NCBI GenBank assembly: GCA_958298945.1
Contig: OY282606.1
Span: 89,101,696-89,165,695, forward strand
DNA from: Atherix ibis
Lineage: Eukaryota; Arthropoda; Insecta; Diptera; Athericidae
Direction of reading: 5' to 3'
Length of the DNA: 64,000 bases
The notes below the pieces were generated by a model. That model was not told the origin of the DNA and made no database searches. It worked only from the letters and a program-made list of their open reading frames with translations. Both the position numbers and the translations under genes were made by a program. Positions 24,868 through 36,283 of this stretch are shown here, one piece after another (the stretch's first letter is position 1; the number at the start of each line of letters is the position of its first letter).

Positions 24868-25098
24868 TTGGGTTGTTCGGAAAGTAATTTCATTTCATTA
24901 TCCTATAGCTGAAGTGGTGTGATTTTATTCCTATTTCGGTATTGTACATCAGCGTTCTATCGGTGAAATAATCTGAGATAATTTAATGCGGAACTTTTGA
25001 GTTAAACACGTTTTTAACATCAAGTTTAACAATGCCATAATAATATTTAGCATACTGCATCGATTGGTTTCTTTGGAAATATAGTCTCTCTAAATCTA
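24868..25098 (+). mobile_element. Solo mellifera-type mariner end
   Basis: TTGGGTTGTTCGGAAAGTAA after TA is a mellifera-type terminal repeat. The next ~200 bp show no transposase and run directly into a second terminal repeat in the same orientation at 25099. It is probably the remnant of an older copy into which the next one inserted, or a non-autonomous derivative. Confidence 0.6.
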
Positions 25099-26203
25099 TT
25101 GGGTTGTCCGGGAAGTAATTTCATTTTTTTATAAAAATAAAAGACGATTTTCTTATAGTGAATTATTATTTTATTAAATTAAATATTGTCCAGTCTGATC
25201 CAATACGCTTTGCCATCTTTCTGACAGTAGCATGATTCCACGCTCATAAAATTTTTGCTCCTTGCTGGCAAAACACTGATCTAAATGGTTTTTGACATCC
25301 TCATTTAAATTAAACGTTTTACCGTCTAAAAAATTTTGGGGAGACCGGAACAAATGATAATCGGAAAGTGCTACGCCTGAAGAGTATGGCGGGTGTAGAA
25401 GTATATCCCATCTTAGCTATAAAAGCTTTTTCCGAGTGGTCAAACTTGTATGTGGTTGCGCAATATTCTGTTGGAACACTATACCTTCCCTATTGATAAA
25501 TTCTTGCCTTTTTTCTGTAAGTAAATCTTTTAATTTATCCAACTGATGAGAGTACACTTCAGAATTGATCGTTGTGTTGCTCGGTAGAAGCTCAAAATAA
25601 ACGATTCCTTTGAAATTCCACCAAGCAGATAGCATAACCTTTTTTTGATGAATGTTTTTTGTGCCGGTTCATCTTTTCTACTCCAGGATCTTTTACGCTT
25701 AACATAGTTATAGAGAACCCATTTCTCAATGCGATGGCACAAATTTATTTCATTAAAAATTTGGGTAACCTCAGCGATCTCACGAGTTCCTATTCCCCGG
25801 TTTGCATCAGTTAATGCCTTTATTATTTTCATCAGCTTCAACTGGTCTTCCAGAACGTGGTGCATCTTCGAGATCAAAATTGCCGGATCGAAATTTTGCA
25901 AACCAGTTTTGGCCCTGGCGCTCACTTAATATACATCGGATAATTTTCTTCCTGATTGACAGAATTTTTATCTTTTCTATAGTAAAAAAAGTAAAATATG
26001 CCGAAAATGCTGTTTTTCACTATCCATATTTAAAAGGATATCAACCAAAAACTACTGTGTAGAATCAATCGAATTTTTTGACAAGTAAGCCTTGCTATGT
26101 CAGCTGTCAAAATACTAATGATTATACGGCATAAGTGTGAAGTTGGTTGTGAAAAAATATAATTAATTCCTCTGTTGGTAGAATTAATTTGCGAACAACC
26201 CAA
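25099..26203 (-). mobile_element. Mellifera-subfamily mariner with both ends
   Basis: Bounded by TTGGGTTGTCCGGGAAGTAA at 25099 and its mirror (GCGAACAACCCAA) ending at 26203, with TA at 25097-25098 and 26204-26205. At 1105 bp it is shorter than the ~1.3 kb of related elements. Its transposase is on the minus strand and internally deleted. Confidence 0.87.
25396..26030 (-). pseudogene. Mellifera-type mariner transposase, broken
   Basis: Minus-strand blocks in order: RAKTGLQNFDPAILISK and a helix-turn-helix remnant, ALTDANRGIGTREIAEVTQI (second helix-turn-helix), HRIEKWVLYNYVKRKRSWSR (first Asp region; the LLKR-DPFL-RIxTGDEKW segment is deleted), then in another frame WWNFKGIVYFELLPSNTTIN, VYSHQLDKLKDLLTEKRQEF and FQQNIAQPHTSLTTRKKLL (second Asp lost to Asn/Ile). 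YNNVxRKRSW and LPxxxTINSxVYxxQLDKL are typical of the mellifera group (Ammar1-like). It is inactive. Confidence 0.88.
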
Positions 26204-26846
26204 TATTGATTACTAGATAATAAAAAGATACCAAAATTATGGACATAATCGAAAGGATAAATAGGTTTAATATGCAATTTTAAATACACATAAATATTTT
26301 CGTGATTCATTTATCGTCTAATGTGTTGAAAGTGTTTTTTTTTTAAACTATTGGGTTGGCAACTAAGTGATAGCGGATTTTAAATAAAAAAAAAATTCTA
26401 AATTTTTACTTAAAAATATAACTTCATTCAATTAGGTATTGTCCGTTTGTTGTCGAAAACCCTTTGACATCTTTCAGACAGTGTCATAATTTCGTATTCG
26501 TAAAACTTATTACTTTTGCTAGGAAAAAACTGAATTAAATTTGATTAAACATCATCAGCGTCATTACTTAAGCCGTATAATTATATGTATTTTACCATTT
26601 AAGGAGTTCTGTATGGAACGAAATAAATGGTAATCTAAAGGCGTTAGGTCAGGGCTATACGGTGGATGTGACAATACATCCCAACCTAATTCCAATAATT
26701 TTTGGCGAGTGACCAAAAAAGTGTGCGGCTTTGCATTGTTATGCTGGAAAACAACACACTTACGAGTTGTCAATTCTGGGTGCTTTTCTTGACATGCATT
26801 GCTCAGTTTGACGAGTTGTTGAACTTTTTGTATATAGAATAAAATA

Positions 26847-28034
26847 CACATTATATTATCTTTGAAAGTTATTATTTATTCAGAATAGGTTCCATTAGAC
26901 TCAATACAAGGTTTGGAACGATCAACCGAGGTGCTGAATGTTCTTCAGCACCTCGGTTACGGCTGCTTGAATTGCTGGGATATCATCATAAAATGCTCCT
27001 TTCATCTTGGTTTTTAGTTTTGGAAATAAAAAATAGTCACATGGTGATAGATTAGGCGAATACTGAGGGTGGTTGATGAGAGAAATCCGTTTTTTCATCA
27101 AAAATTCGTTCACTTTTTTGGTCTTGTGAGGTGGTACAGCTGTTTTCCTGCAGGATATTCAGGTCTAAAATGACCAATTCTTTTCCACAAACGACCTTAA
27201 ATGCCTTAATAGTATTCTCCATTAACAGTCCGACCTTCTGGAACAACTTCCTTGTGGACAATAGCCTTCGAATCATAAAAAGTAATCAACATTGTCTTGA
27301 TTCGAGACTTCTGAAAACGCAATTTTTTTGGTTTTGGCTCGCCTGTGGACTTCCATTCACCAGATTGACGCTTAGTTTCAGGGTCGTATTTAAAGCACCA
27401 TGAATCATCATCAGTTATGATCGAATCAAGAAAGTCTGGATCGTTTTCAGCAGTTTCAACAATGTCTTTGCAATGCTCCACACGAGCGATTTTTTGGTCT
27501 TCATTTAATTCATGTGGAATAAAACGCGCACAGACCTTTCTTTTACCCAAATCTTCAGTTAAAATTTTCCAAATAGTGTTTTTACTCGTATTTATGTGTA
27601 ATTCCTCAGCCAACATTCTCGTAGTAAAATTTGCATCGATATCAATGATTTCACAGACTTTTCCACCAATTCAGCACGATTACTAGCTTCTGGACGACCT
27701 GGCCTTAGGTCGTCATTTAAATCCTCACGACCATTTTTAAATCGTGTAAACCACGTATAAACTTAAGTACGACTCATACAATCATCAGCATAAACTTTTT
27801 CCATCAATTCGTATGTCTCGGCGAATTTTTTTTCAAGTTTAACACAAAATTTTATATTTGCTCTTTGTAACATTAGCACACTTTTTCTTTCACATCTGTC
27901 ATCCGATTTACATGAGTTTATGTGCGTTTGAAAGAGGATGAATGTATCTTTTTAATGTAAAAAATTTTTAATAGATGGCGCTGCATGTTGTATGATTTAA
28001 ATATAAAGTTCAGTTATTTTTGAGACACACTCTG
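26847..28034 (-). mobile_element. Irritans-type mariner nested in the mellifera mariner
   Basis: Flanked by TA at 26845-26846 and 28035-28036. On the minus strand it begins CAGAGTGTGTCTCAAAAATA; the other end (CACATTATATTATCTTTGAA read on plus) is a degraded mirror. It lies inside the mellifera transposase with the host reading on either side (INSTVY / YIQKVQQLVKL), so the order of insertion is clear. 1188 bp. Confidence 0.82.
26915..27870 (-). pseudogene. Irritans-type mariner transposase, broken
   Basis: Starts near MLQRANIKFCVKLEKK (27.87 kb). Then come the ASNRAELVEKS linker, MLAEELHINTSKNTIWKILT (second helix-turn-helix), CARFIPHELNEDQKIARVEH, DSIITDDDSWCFKYDPETKR (first catalytic Asp), LITFYDSKAIVHKEVVPEGR and TVNGEYY in one frame (27206-27616). 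A shift leads to a poor HHDNAPAHKS block and then NEFLMKKRISLINHPQYSPN and LSPCDYFLFPKLKTKMKG (third Asp). About 345 residues would be normal; here at least three frames and several stops are used. Confidence 0.88.
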
Positions 28035-28795
28035 TACACGGTGGAATTAATCGTTTGGTTTCTTGGTAAAAGTTTAAAGTGCAGAATTCCTTTATAATCT
28101 TACCAAACTGACATCTCAGCTTTTGATGTCATCTGAGGTGGTTCATCTCACATCACCCACGAGGTGGTTCATCTCGCATCTTCTTTTGGTGCATCTCAGC
28201 TTTTGATGCCGTCTGAGGTGGTTCATCTCGCATCACCCACGATCGTTTTCGATTAACGTTGTTGTAAACTATCCACTTTTCATCGCCAGTTATCAGTCGT
28301 TTCAGAAATGGATCCGTTTGGTTGCGTTTCAGAAGCGAATCGCAGATGCTAATGCGTTGCGTCAAATGAATTTCCATAAGCTGATGAGGAATTCATAAAT
28401 TGATGTTTTAATTATTTTTCAATGCATGTATGAGATACATTGAGCTTCTTTGTAACCTCACGTGTTGTGCTATGACAATCTGAATCGATAATAGCCTTGA
28501 TATAGGTCTCATCAACTTCAACTGGACGAAAAAATCACCAGAACGAAATTTAGCAAACCAATTTTGACATTGCCTTTTTTTCAAGGCTTTATTCCCATAT
28601 TTGGCACATAAATTCTTGTGTACCTGCGATGTGTTCTTGCCTTTTCGGAAATAATACAATAAAATATGTCGAAAATGCACGTCTTGTCTTTCCATTTTTA
28701 AATTTGGATGAAAACAAAACTAAATAGCTAAACGATACAATTTTTTACTAAATTAATGGTGGAAGTCCAAACAACAAAAAAACAATATAGGTTAG

Positions 28796-29655
28796 AGTGG
28801 AATCTTCCCTTATAGGGCAGCTCCATATTACGGGGAGCTGTGGGCCATCAAAACGGCAATTGAAATTGCGACCAATATTCCCAGCCAACAAAACGTTATT
28901 ATTTTTAGCGACAGCCTTGCCGTCCTTAAAGCCATTTGTGGCCCATCGAGTGACCCAGTACTTATCGCAATTCGTCATAGCCTACTTAGCAATAGGAGTG
29001 TCGAGTTGCAATGGGTGCCAGGGCATGTGGGAATTGTGGGTAATGAAAGTGCTGACAAGTTGGCTGGAGAAACACTCCGTCGGCCAGTGATCACAGTCAT
29101 TCCCAATCTGCCTCGCCTACTAACAGAATAGCAACTAACACCTTTAGCCATCCGCAGACACGATGACTGAACCAACACTTTTTTGTCGACTCATTGGAGA
29201 ACCACTAACAAACCAGTGTATTCAACATCCATACCGAAATTCTGGGCATGAAAGCTCCTCAGAATCCGGAATGGACATACTGCTCTTACCCATAACTTCC
29301 TTTTTGGCAACACCAATCGTCCCTTCTGCCAATCCTGTGACACCCAGTTCACTATCACCCATATTCTACAGGAATGCCACATAACCAAGAACTACTTTGC
29401 GAGCAGGATTCCTCCTATTATGGAGCTCCTCGACCCAACAGCTTCATTCCCTAGTCCCCTATTTAAACTTCTACAACATAATAATCTGCTCCACAAAATA
29501 TAACAAAATTCTTAATATTCCATACCACTAACCACAGACCAGTCTCTCTCAGATGATTTCCCACACGTACTACGAAGAACCAAATGGCCTCACGCTCGTG
29601 GCGCTATGAAGTGGCCCCTGGCACATGTCTTAGGGACCTTACAAACAACAACAAC
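28796..29655 (+). mobile_element. 5'-truncated I-like LINE with target-site duplication
   Basis: A textbook target-primed insertion. The 15-bp direct repeat AACAATATAGGTTAG flanks it (28781-28795 and 29656-29670), the 5' end is truncated inside the RNase H domain, and the 3' end is a short CAA repeat tail (29640-29655). The body encodes RNase H. It inserted into the 5' untranslated part of the mellifera mariner, interrupting the sequence CCTAACCTATATTGTT on the mariner's minus strand. Confidence 0.9.
28808..29500 (+). pseudogene. LINE RNase H and C-terminal zinc motif
   Basis: The first frame reads APYYGELWAIKTAIEIATN (Glu motif), VIIFSDSLAVLKAI (Asp motif) and WVPGHVGIVGNESADKLAG (Asp of the last RNase H motif), ending at a stop at 29128. 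RNase H degrades the RNA strand after reverse transcription. Further on, in shifted frames, FCQSCD ... HILQECHITKN forms a CxxC-H-C zinc motif, as at the C-terminus of I- and R1-type ORF2 proteins. The RT and endonuclease domains are absent through 5' truncation. Confidence 0.85.
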
Positions 29656-29753
29656 AACAATATAGGTTAGGTGATTTGAATGCGTTGATATAACAAAAGA
29701 ATGTGCTAATACCATCTATTGACAAAATTCGCAATCACTTAGTTTTTTTTTTT

Positions 29754-31345
29754 AACTCGATGAGATCAATGATGGCCTGTGGGATGCCTAGTTCAGCCAG
29801 AGCACTCCAGATGGCGTCGTGAGAAATCATGTCGAAGGCTCTTTCGAAGTCAACGAAGAGAAGATAGAGCGGGCTGTTCCATTCGTTCGACTGTTCAATG
29901 ATCATTCTTAGGATGTTGATGTGATCAACACAGGAGCGGTTTGGTCTAAAGCCAGACTGCTCGTTGCGAAGGGCACTTTCCACTGTTGGAGTGATGCCAG
30001 TCAGGATGATTGAGGCGATTAGTTTCTGGATGGTGTTCAGCAGAGTGATTCCCCTCCAGTTTTTGCAATCGCCAAGGTCACCTTTCTTCGGGATGGTGAT
30101 AATTACTCCTTCTTTCCAGCTGTCCGGGAAGTGGAATTGTGTCCAGGCTTCTGCGATTATAGGATTAAACAGCGAGGCCAGGAGTGGCGGGTCAAACTTC
30201 AGAACCTCTGAGGGCCAGGTTGTCAGGTCCGGGTGCTTTGCTGTTCTTGAGCTTGTTGACTGCTGTTGATATCTCCATAATCGTGGGCGGTTGTTGGGAT
30301 GGAACTTCGTGGGTTTCTGCGCATCACCGGAGGAGGAGGATGGAATTCTGGAGCTACTGGAAGGGATTCTGAGAAGAATTCCTTCCAGCGGTCGAGTTGT
30401 TCTTCATTGACCTTCTTTGTCCTTAAGTGTTGGCAGTGAGGGTGTTCTTTTTCCGGATAGTTTGCGAATTGATGCATAGACACTGCGGATGTCGCTCCTG
30501 TGTGCAGCGGCTTCTGCTTCGCTGGCTATTCCGTTGAAGTAGTTCCTCTTGTCATCCCTTGCCATGCGTTTGACCATCTTTTGAGCAAGGTTGTACCTCG
30601 TCTGTAGATGGTGCCTTTCCTCGCGGGTTTGAGCAGTTTGGAGTAGACCTTTCAGCTTTCTTCGTTCTTCTATTTGAGTCCAGGTTGACTCGCGGATCCA
30701 CTCTTTCCTCTTGTAGTTCCGGAAGCCCGTTGCTTCCTCTGCAGCGGACTTTAGTTTGCGCAGTAGAGAAGGCCATGTCAGCCTTTCGGCATTGTGGCTA
30801 ACTTCTTCCAGCTTGTTCCCAAATATCTCGGCTGTCTCTGGATTCTGCAGGCGTTGGATGTCGTGCCGGCGTTCTGCGCGACCTTGTTGTTTAGTTGCCG
30901 CAGGCCTTAGTTTGACCACCCCAAGTAACCGTTGATGGTCGCTGTATATGTCAGCTCCTCGGATTGTCTTGACATCCAGGAGCGATCCGAGGAATTTTTT
31001 GCTTATCAGGATGTGGTCTATCTGGTTGCGGATCACACGATCCGGAGACTGTCAGGTGTATTTGTGGATGTTCTTGTGAGGAAACTTGGTGCCACCGATG
31101 AAGAGTTGATGAGCTGAGCAGAGTTCAGTGAGACGGTTCCCGTTGTTGTTTCCCTCTGCGTGAAGGCTGTGTGTTCCAATGACCGAGCGAAGATCAGTGT
31201 TGTCCTGGCCTACTTTAGCGTTAAAGTCGCTCATGACAATTTCGATGTCGCTCTTCGGGGCAGATTGAATACACGTCTCTAGTTGGTGGTAGAAGGCTTC
31301 TTTGTTGGCGTCATTAGTTTGGAAATCATTTGAAAACATTTGTTT
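29754..31345 (-). mobile_element. RTE-like LINE fragment (endonuclease to mid-RT)
   Basis: Minus-strand ORF2 fragment in several frames, distinctly more G+C-rich than its surroundings. It lacks the 5' part of the endonuclease and everything after the RT palm. Its RT end abuts an 11-T run (29743-29753, an oligo-A tail on its own strand) directly next to the mellifera mariner end. Confidence 0.75.
29755..31339 (-). pseudogene. LINE ORF2: APE-type endonuclease and partial RT
   Basis: Order on the minus strand: KSDIEIVMSDFNAKVGQDN (endonuclease strand with catalytic Asp/Asn; 31052-31339), NQIDHILIS and IYSDHQRLLGV (the SDH motif; 30404-31036). A linker rich in charged residues follows, then KEFFSESLPVAPEFHPPPPV. 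After shifts comes NEQSGFRPNRSCVDHINILR and LLFVDFERAFDMISHDAIWS (29735-29983), the RT palm motif with its catalytic Asp. The sequence ends 20 residues later, so the GxPQG and YADD boxes are gone. The endonuclease style (DFNAKVG, HLLISGGTxFPHK-like) fits the RTE group, but clade assignment by eye is tentative. Confidence 0.8.
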
Positions 31346-32919
31346 ACCGTAAAATTAACTGTTTAATATTATGGAATGATTAACTGAACATATAATGGCA
31401 TAGAAGGTACACTAAATAACTCTTTAAAATTTTAGTATTAAGTTTCAAAAGGTGTAGCCAGTTTTTATGTTTTTTTCGAACAAAATTTTCTAATAAGCAA
31501 AATTATCATATATGGGGCTCCAAAAATCTTCAGAGAATTATCTGTAGAGATGCTGTATCCCGAAAGAGGGACTGTCTGGTGTGCGTTTTAGTCTGAAGGT
31601 ACGTATTTCTTTGAGAATTGCGTATCATTTTTAGCCTAAACTTAAGTTCCCAAGACGCATAATTTTGAGATGTTAAGTAGCCTCCAATATCGTTGAATTT
31701 TTTTTTTTGCAGGCTTACAAAAAATAATCATATTTGCATAAATAATTTTTAAACGTTAAGTAATGATCCAATTTCAGCGCTAAATGTGCGAAAAAATCAT
31801 CAAAAATAATCTGAAAAGAATCGAGTCCTGCAAGAAATCTTGTGTTGATCATTTAAATGATTTTATATTTCATACATAATGGTAAGATCTTAGCCTTTTA
31901 GAATAGAATTTGTTCTATACAATAAATCCAATTATTGATTTCTTTTGTAATATAAATGCTGGTTTAAATATGCAGAATTAAAAAAAAAATACTAAATTTG
32001 TTCAATTTGTAAAAGTTAATGTGATAGTACACATAATTCTAATTATTGATAAGTAATATTATAGGAAATTTTAATCATTTTAATTGAACATCGATATTCG
32101 TAATAAAATAATATCTGATCAAAATTAATTACATTGTTAATGAAAAGCCAAATTTTCCTACACGAGCATGAATAATAATGAAAATGTTCATAAATTTATT
32201 ACAGTTGCTTGTAATTAGTTTTTTATAATAAAGGATTATTTAGTTGATATTTTAATAAGCATAGATAACAATTAATATTTGGTATTACATGGTTTTTTTT
32301 ATAGGTAATATCAATGATTAAGTTTAATTTTAAAATGATTTTGTTAAATATGGAATTTTCTATTTTTTTTAAACATTTTTAATGAATTTTTTCATTAAAT
32401 TGATAATTATATGATTAAGAAAAATTTTAAAAATTTATATCGATTTTTGTTGAACATGTCAACAGATAAATTGTTGATTCAATAATAATGTCTAAGAACA
32501 GTGCATTTTGCGCACTGCATAATTTTTTTGGTCAAAAAATTACCCCGAAAAATTTTGATATTGCAGAAAAACGTGTTGCTCAAACCCCAAAAACCTCAAT
32601 TCATCGTAGTGCTCTACTCAGCGAATTTTTTTCTGCAGCTCTACTCAGCGAATTTTAACAAAAGACCTGCTGATAGGCACCTTCAAAATTTAATTGTTAC
32701 AATAACCAAATTCTAGAGACCATTTTCAGTGCCATAAATTTACAAATTTGAGAAGCAATCGATTTAAAAAAAAAAATATTTTCACTAAAACAAATACGTT
32801 AAATGGTAAAAATACCTCATTTGAGGCGTGGCTTTTTAATCTGAGGAGTGTCATCGTTAACGCTGTGAACGTTATTATGTAATGAAAACAATTTTTTTTA
32901 TTACATTAATTAAGGAACA
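31346..32919. other. A+T-rich spacer
   Basis: Nothing recognisable apart from a short direct repeat of CTCTACTCAGCGAATTTT at about 32611-32658. Confidence 0.5.
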
Positions 32920-33165
32920 TGTACTGGACAATATGTGGGCTTAACAGGATGGCCTAAAACAATTGCCCTATTGAGTATAAAATTCCCAGAATACACTATC
33001 TCACAAAATAGCCACTGAGATCTGGCGATTTGACACCGTTGCAATGCTTTCTCTAAGGCCCACGTGAAAAGTATGATCCTATACTAATAAGCTCGAGACA
33101 ATTCCAAAGCTGAATAACGAAATTAGATACAGCCCAGATTATGCCATAAAATCATGGAATATATC
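32920..33165 (+). pseudogene. DD41D-type transposase fragment
   Basis: The plus strand shows a weak QQDG-like block, then RSGDLTPLQCFL (from PRSCDLTPLDxFLWG, third Asp lost), AHVKSM and a downstream YSPDYAIKSW. The motif order fits the C-terminal third of DD41D transposases. There are several frame changes. Confidence 0.55.
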
Positions 33166-33359
33166 TGAAGTGTCAAGATGGAGGGGCCGTGTCATGGTGG
33201 AGGATCCATGTGTCTTTTTCTTTGTAGTAAGATGGAAATCATCGAAAGAAAAAGTGTGGGACTTTAAGGCACTAAAACTACCTTATTTGGTCACATATCT
33301 ATATTTTATTATAGAACTGCTGTTAGGCATTACTTTATGGTGCAGGGATTGATCGAAAT

Positions 33360-34795
33360 CACTACTCTGGTGAATTGTTACTATTGTTTTCTTTCACGCT
33401 CATCCAGACGAACTCTTTTAAGGAATTTTGTCGCAAGGTTTTCGACAGCCTCCCAAACCGTCCTCGTATTCAAAATCAGGGTCACTATATTCTCCGGTAT
33501 CAGGATTCCGCCAGCACATATCTGAGTCTCTTCTTTTTTCCTCTTGAATCGGGTACAGTAAATGAACGTGCTTCGCGCTCTCCACTATCCCGTCACAAGA
33601 AGGGCACATTGGGCTAGAATCCAATTTATAAGAGGAATTGGTAAGCCAGAAAATATCCCTGGCCCGTCAAAAAATGGAATAGGAAGTAACCAACATCACC
33701 ATATTGTGGGGTTAGCCATGGATCCACATCCGATATAAGACAGTGGGTCCATCTTCTATCGGTTACATTATCCCAACGATTTTCTCACGTCCTCTTGGAC
33801 TATTTTCTTTCCTCCATACGAGCCTTGGATCGCTCCACGGAGTCCCACTGACCTCTTCGACGGTGCAGCCTCTGCCGCTCATCCGCCAGTATTTTAATCG
33901 GTATCATTTCGGCCACAACACAATTGGCCTCGTAAGGCACTGTTCGGAATGCGCAGGATACCCTTCAATGAGCTCCTACGGTAGACTGAGACAGGATTGA
34001 TCTTTTGCTCTAGCTGGATTCACCAAGGCTCGGCGCGCTTAATGCTGATTCTTGGGGGACCCAGGCAGAGCAAAATGTTAATCCTGCGCCATCATTATCG
34101 CAGCAGCCTTTCCACCAACGCATAGTAGGTGCCTCTGAAACAGCAGCCTGGCGTCAATCTTCACTCCTAAATACTTTACAGATGGTCCTGATATCACCCC
34201 ATGTGCGTCAATGCTAATGGTGATACTAACTCTTCTCTTCTTGAAGTAGAATATATCTGTTCCACTTCTTCCACCCATTTGGCCACTACGACCACAACGA
34301 CATCATCAGCGAATACGATGATTCTCGCCTCGTCTGGGGTATGCAGCCTAAAAATACCATCATACATCACATTCCATAACAGAAGGCCCAGAACCGAGCA
34401 CTGTGGGACACCCTCTAATCATCTATAATCTCTCCACACAGCTCGTGTCTTATACAACAGAATTCTACAATTGAGGTTGTATAACCCGTTAAGCCCAAAG
34501 CGTCAAGAATACGATCCCATCTCGCCGAGCTAAAGGCATTCTTCACATCAATGGTTATAATGACGCAGTACTTTATGGAGCCCCCTTTTCACCTTTTGCC
34601 CTCGATAGCTTTACGAGCTATACCAACGACTAAATTAATAGCATCCAAGGTGGAGATGTTCTCCTGAATCCAAACTTCACTGCAGATAAGCCACAATATC
34701 CAAGTATCTGTAGTGTCAAATCTTTCAAGGACCTTTCAGCAATCCTGGGTGATATTCAACTTGCACTATTTTTCGGTCTTTTAAAAAATGAATAA
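33360..34795 (-). pseudogene. R1-clade LINE reverse transcriptase relic
   Basis: Minus strand, from 34.8 kb downward: NISTLDAINLVVGIARKAIE, CVIITIDVKNAFSSARWDRI (RT palm with first catalytic Asp), a damaged GxPQGS region with FWAFCYGM, and IIVFADDVVVVVVAKWVEEV with the FADD active site encoded at 34303-34314. Then the thumb block SGPSVKYLGVKIDARLLFQR (34078-34278) and, at 33418-33624, PMCPSCDGIVESAKHV, the CxxC zinc motif after the RT. The motif order and sequence style match R1-type elements. Multiple shifts and stops; the endonuclease region is not seen. Confidence 0.82.
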
Positions 34796-35049
34796 TACCA
34801 CCGAAAAACTTGTGCACTCCTTAAAAAATATGGTCAAATACACATATTTACTTTTGACGCTCTATGGAGTTGTAAAGTTACCGAACGTGGTTGCAAGTTG
34901 TACTCCACATTTAGGAGAGACTAACGTACAAGCTATATGAAGAAGAGTTCCAATATCGATCCCAATGATACCATTATTAATACTTTTCGTAAATACCACA
35001 GGCTCAGGAACAGGATGAAATAAAAATATTTTTGAGAATTTTTCAACTA

Positions 35050-36281
35050 CGAGGGTCGTTCAATAAGTCCTTATAAAAAAAAAGGAAAAAAGCTATTATT
35101 TTTCAACATAATCTCCTTTTAGCTCTACACACTTTCCAACCGTTTTTCCAAAATTTTTATCCCGTCCAAAAAATAGGATTTCGGAAGTTCTGCAAAATAC
35201 TCCTCCGTTTGAGCAATGACGTCCTCGCTGGAAGTGAACCGTCGTCCGTCAAGCTATTTCTCCAGATTGGGGAAAAGAAAATAGTCACTCGGGGCCAAAT
35301 CTGGTGAATAAGCGGGATGCTGCAACAATTCCATTCTATATTCCACAATTTTGGCCATGGAAACAGCGCAGGTGTTCACACGCGCATTGTTCTGATGCAA
35401 GAGGATTTTTTTCTTCTTCAGATGGGGGCGTCTCTCTTCGATTTCCTCGCTCAACCATTACAATAACGACGCGTAATACGCTCCTGTTATTGTTTTTCCT
35501 TTTTCCAAGTAGTCGATAAAAATGATGTCCTGCGAATCCCAAAAGACCGTGGCCATCACCTTGCCGGCCGATGGAACAGTTTTTGCCTTCTTCGGAGCCC
35601 GTTCACCCTTGAAAATCCACTGTGATGACTGTCTCTTCGTTTCTGGAGTGTAGTAGTGTATCCAGGCTTCGTCCACAGTGACATATCGACGAAGGAATTC
35701 GGCAGGATTGCGATGAAAGAGTGCCAACATAGCCTCAGAGTCCACTACACGATTGCGCTTATTCTCCTCTGAGAGCAAACGCGGCACCCATCTTGCCGAA
35801 ATTTTTTGCACAGACAATTTTTCATGCAAAATTGAAGCGACTGTACCTTATGATATGCCCGTGGCCTCAAGTAATTCGCCCACTTTAATTCGCCGATCGT
35901 TCAAAATCAGATCTTAGATTTTGTCGATGATTTCAGGAGTAGACACCTCAACTGGGCGTCCTGAACGATGTTCATCTTTTGTGGATGAACAGCCACATTT
36001 AAATTCATTCACCCAATTGTAAACCGTCGCAAACACAGGTGCAGATGTGCTATGAACTACTTCCAACTCGGCTTTGATTTCTTTCGGGCTTAAGCCTTTC
36101 GAGATGTTTGATGACAGCCCTAAACTCGCTTTTTTCCATTGTTATGCACAAATAAATGTCGTTAACTTTAATTCATGATAGAAATTTACCTACGCTATGG
36201 ATCGAGCTGAAATTTTGACAGCTTTCCTGTCGATAATGCTACTTACAAAAAAAAACCGAAGGACTTATTGAACGACCCTCG
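35050..36281 (-). mobile_element. D34D mariner, relative of the 59.1-kb element
   Basis: Ends CGAGGGTCGTTCAATAAGTC (35050) and the mirror GACTTATTGAACGACCCTCG (to 36281), flanked by TA at 35048-35049 and 36282-36283. Length is 1232 bp. The terminal repeats are near-identical to each other and similar to those at 59143. The transposase inside is broken. Confidence 0.9.
35160..36140 (-). pseudogene. D34D mariner transposase, broken
   Basis: Starts near MEKSEFRAVIKH (36.14 kb) and decays through the helix-turn-helix. The longest frame (35458-35829) has VQKISARWVPRLLSEENKRN, FLRRYVTVDEAWIHYYTPET (first catalytic Asp), GKVMATVFWDSQDIIFIDYL and GKTITGAYYASLL, then a stop. It continues as LLHQNNARVNTCAVSMAKIV (second Asp lost) and LQHPAYSPDLAPSDYFLFPN (third Asp kept; 35254-35454), and a C-terminal DGIKILEKRL. 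About 70 percent of the residues in the readable blocks resemble the 59.3-kb protein by eye. Confidence 0.88.
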
Positions 36282-36283
36282 TA

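Larger units (their letters stand above)
26564..28695 (-). pseudogene. Mellifera-type mariner transposase, split by an insertion
   Basis: N-terminal part (28408-28695): HFRHILLYYFRKGKNTSQVH and KRQCQNWFAKFRSGDF, the helix-turn-helix of the mellifera group. Middle (28153-28377): LTQRISICDSLLKRNQTDPF and RLITGDEKWIVYNNVNRKRS, with the first catalytic Asp kept. C-terminal part (26564-26851): ELTTRKCVVFQHNNAKPHTF (second Asp changed to Asn), LLELGWDVLSHPPYSPDLTP and LDYHLFRSIQNSLNGK (third Asp kept). The nested irritans mariner lies at the INSxVY position. An imperfect tandem duplication (RDEPPQTASKAEMHQKK then RDEPPRG) sits at about 28085-28240. It is a pseudogene. Confidence 0.88.
26351..29742 (-). 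mobile_element. Mellifera-subfamily mariner interrupted by two insertions
   Basis: The left terminal repeat TTGGGTTGGCAACTAAGTGA at 26351 matches the published style of Ammar1-like ends. The opposite end is the GCAATCACTTAG at 29731-29742. Between them the element is split into 26351-26844, 28037-28795 and 29671-29742 by an irritans mariner (26847-28034) and an I-like LINE (28796-29655). Removing both gives an element of about 1.3 kb, the expected size. The outermost bases of the right repeat are missing next to an 11-T run. Confidence 0.85.

Noticed and set aside
28797..29090. 97-codon plus-strand frame
   Set aside because: It is the wrong frame over the LINE RNase H domain.
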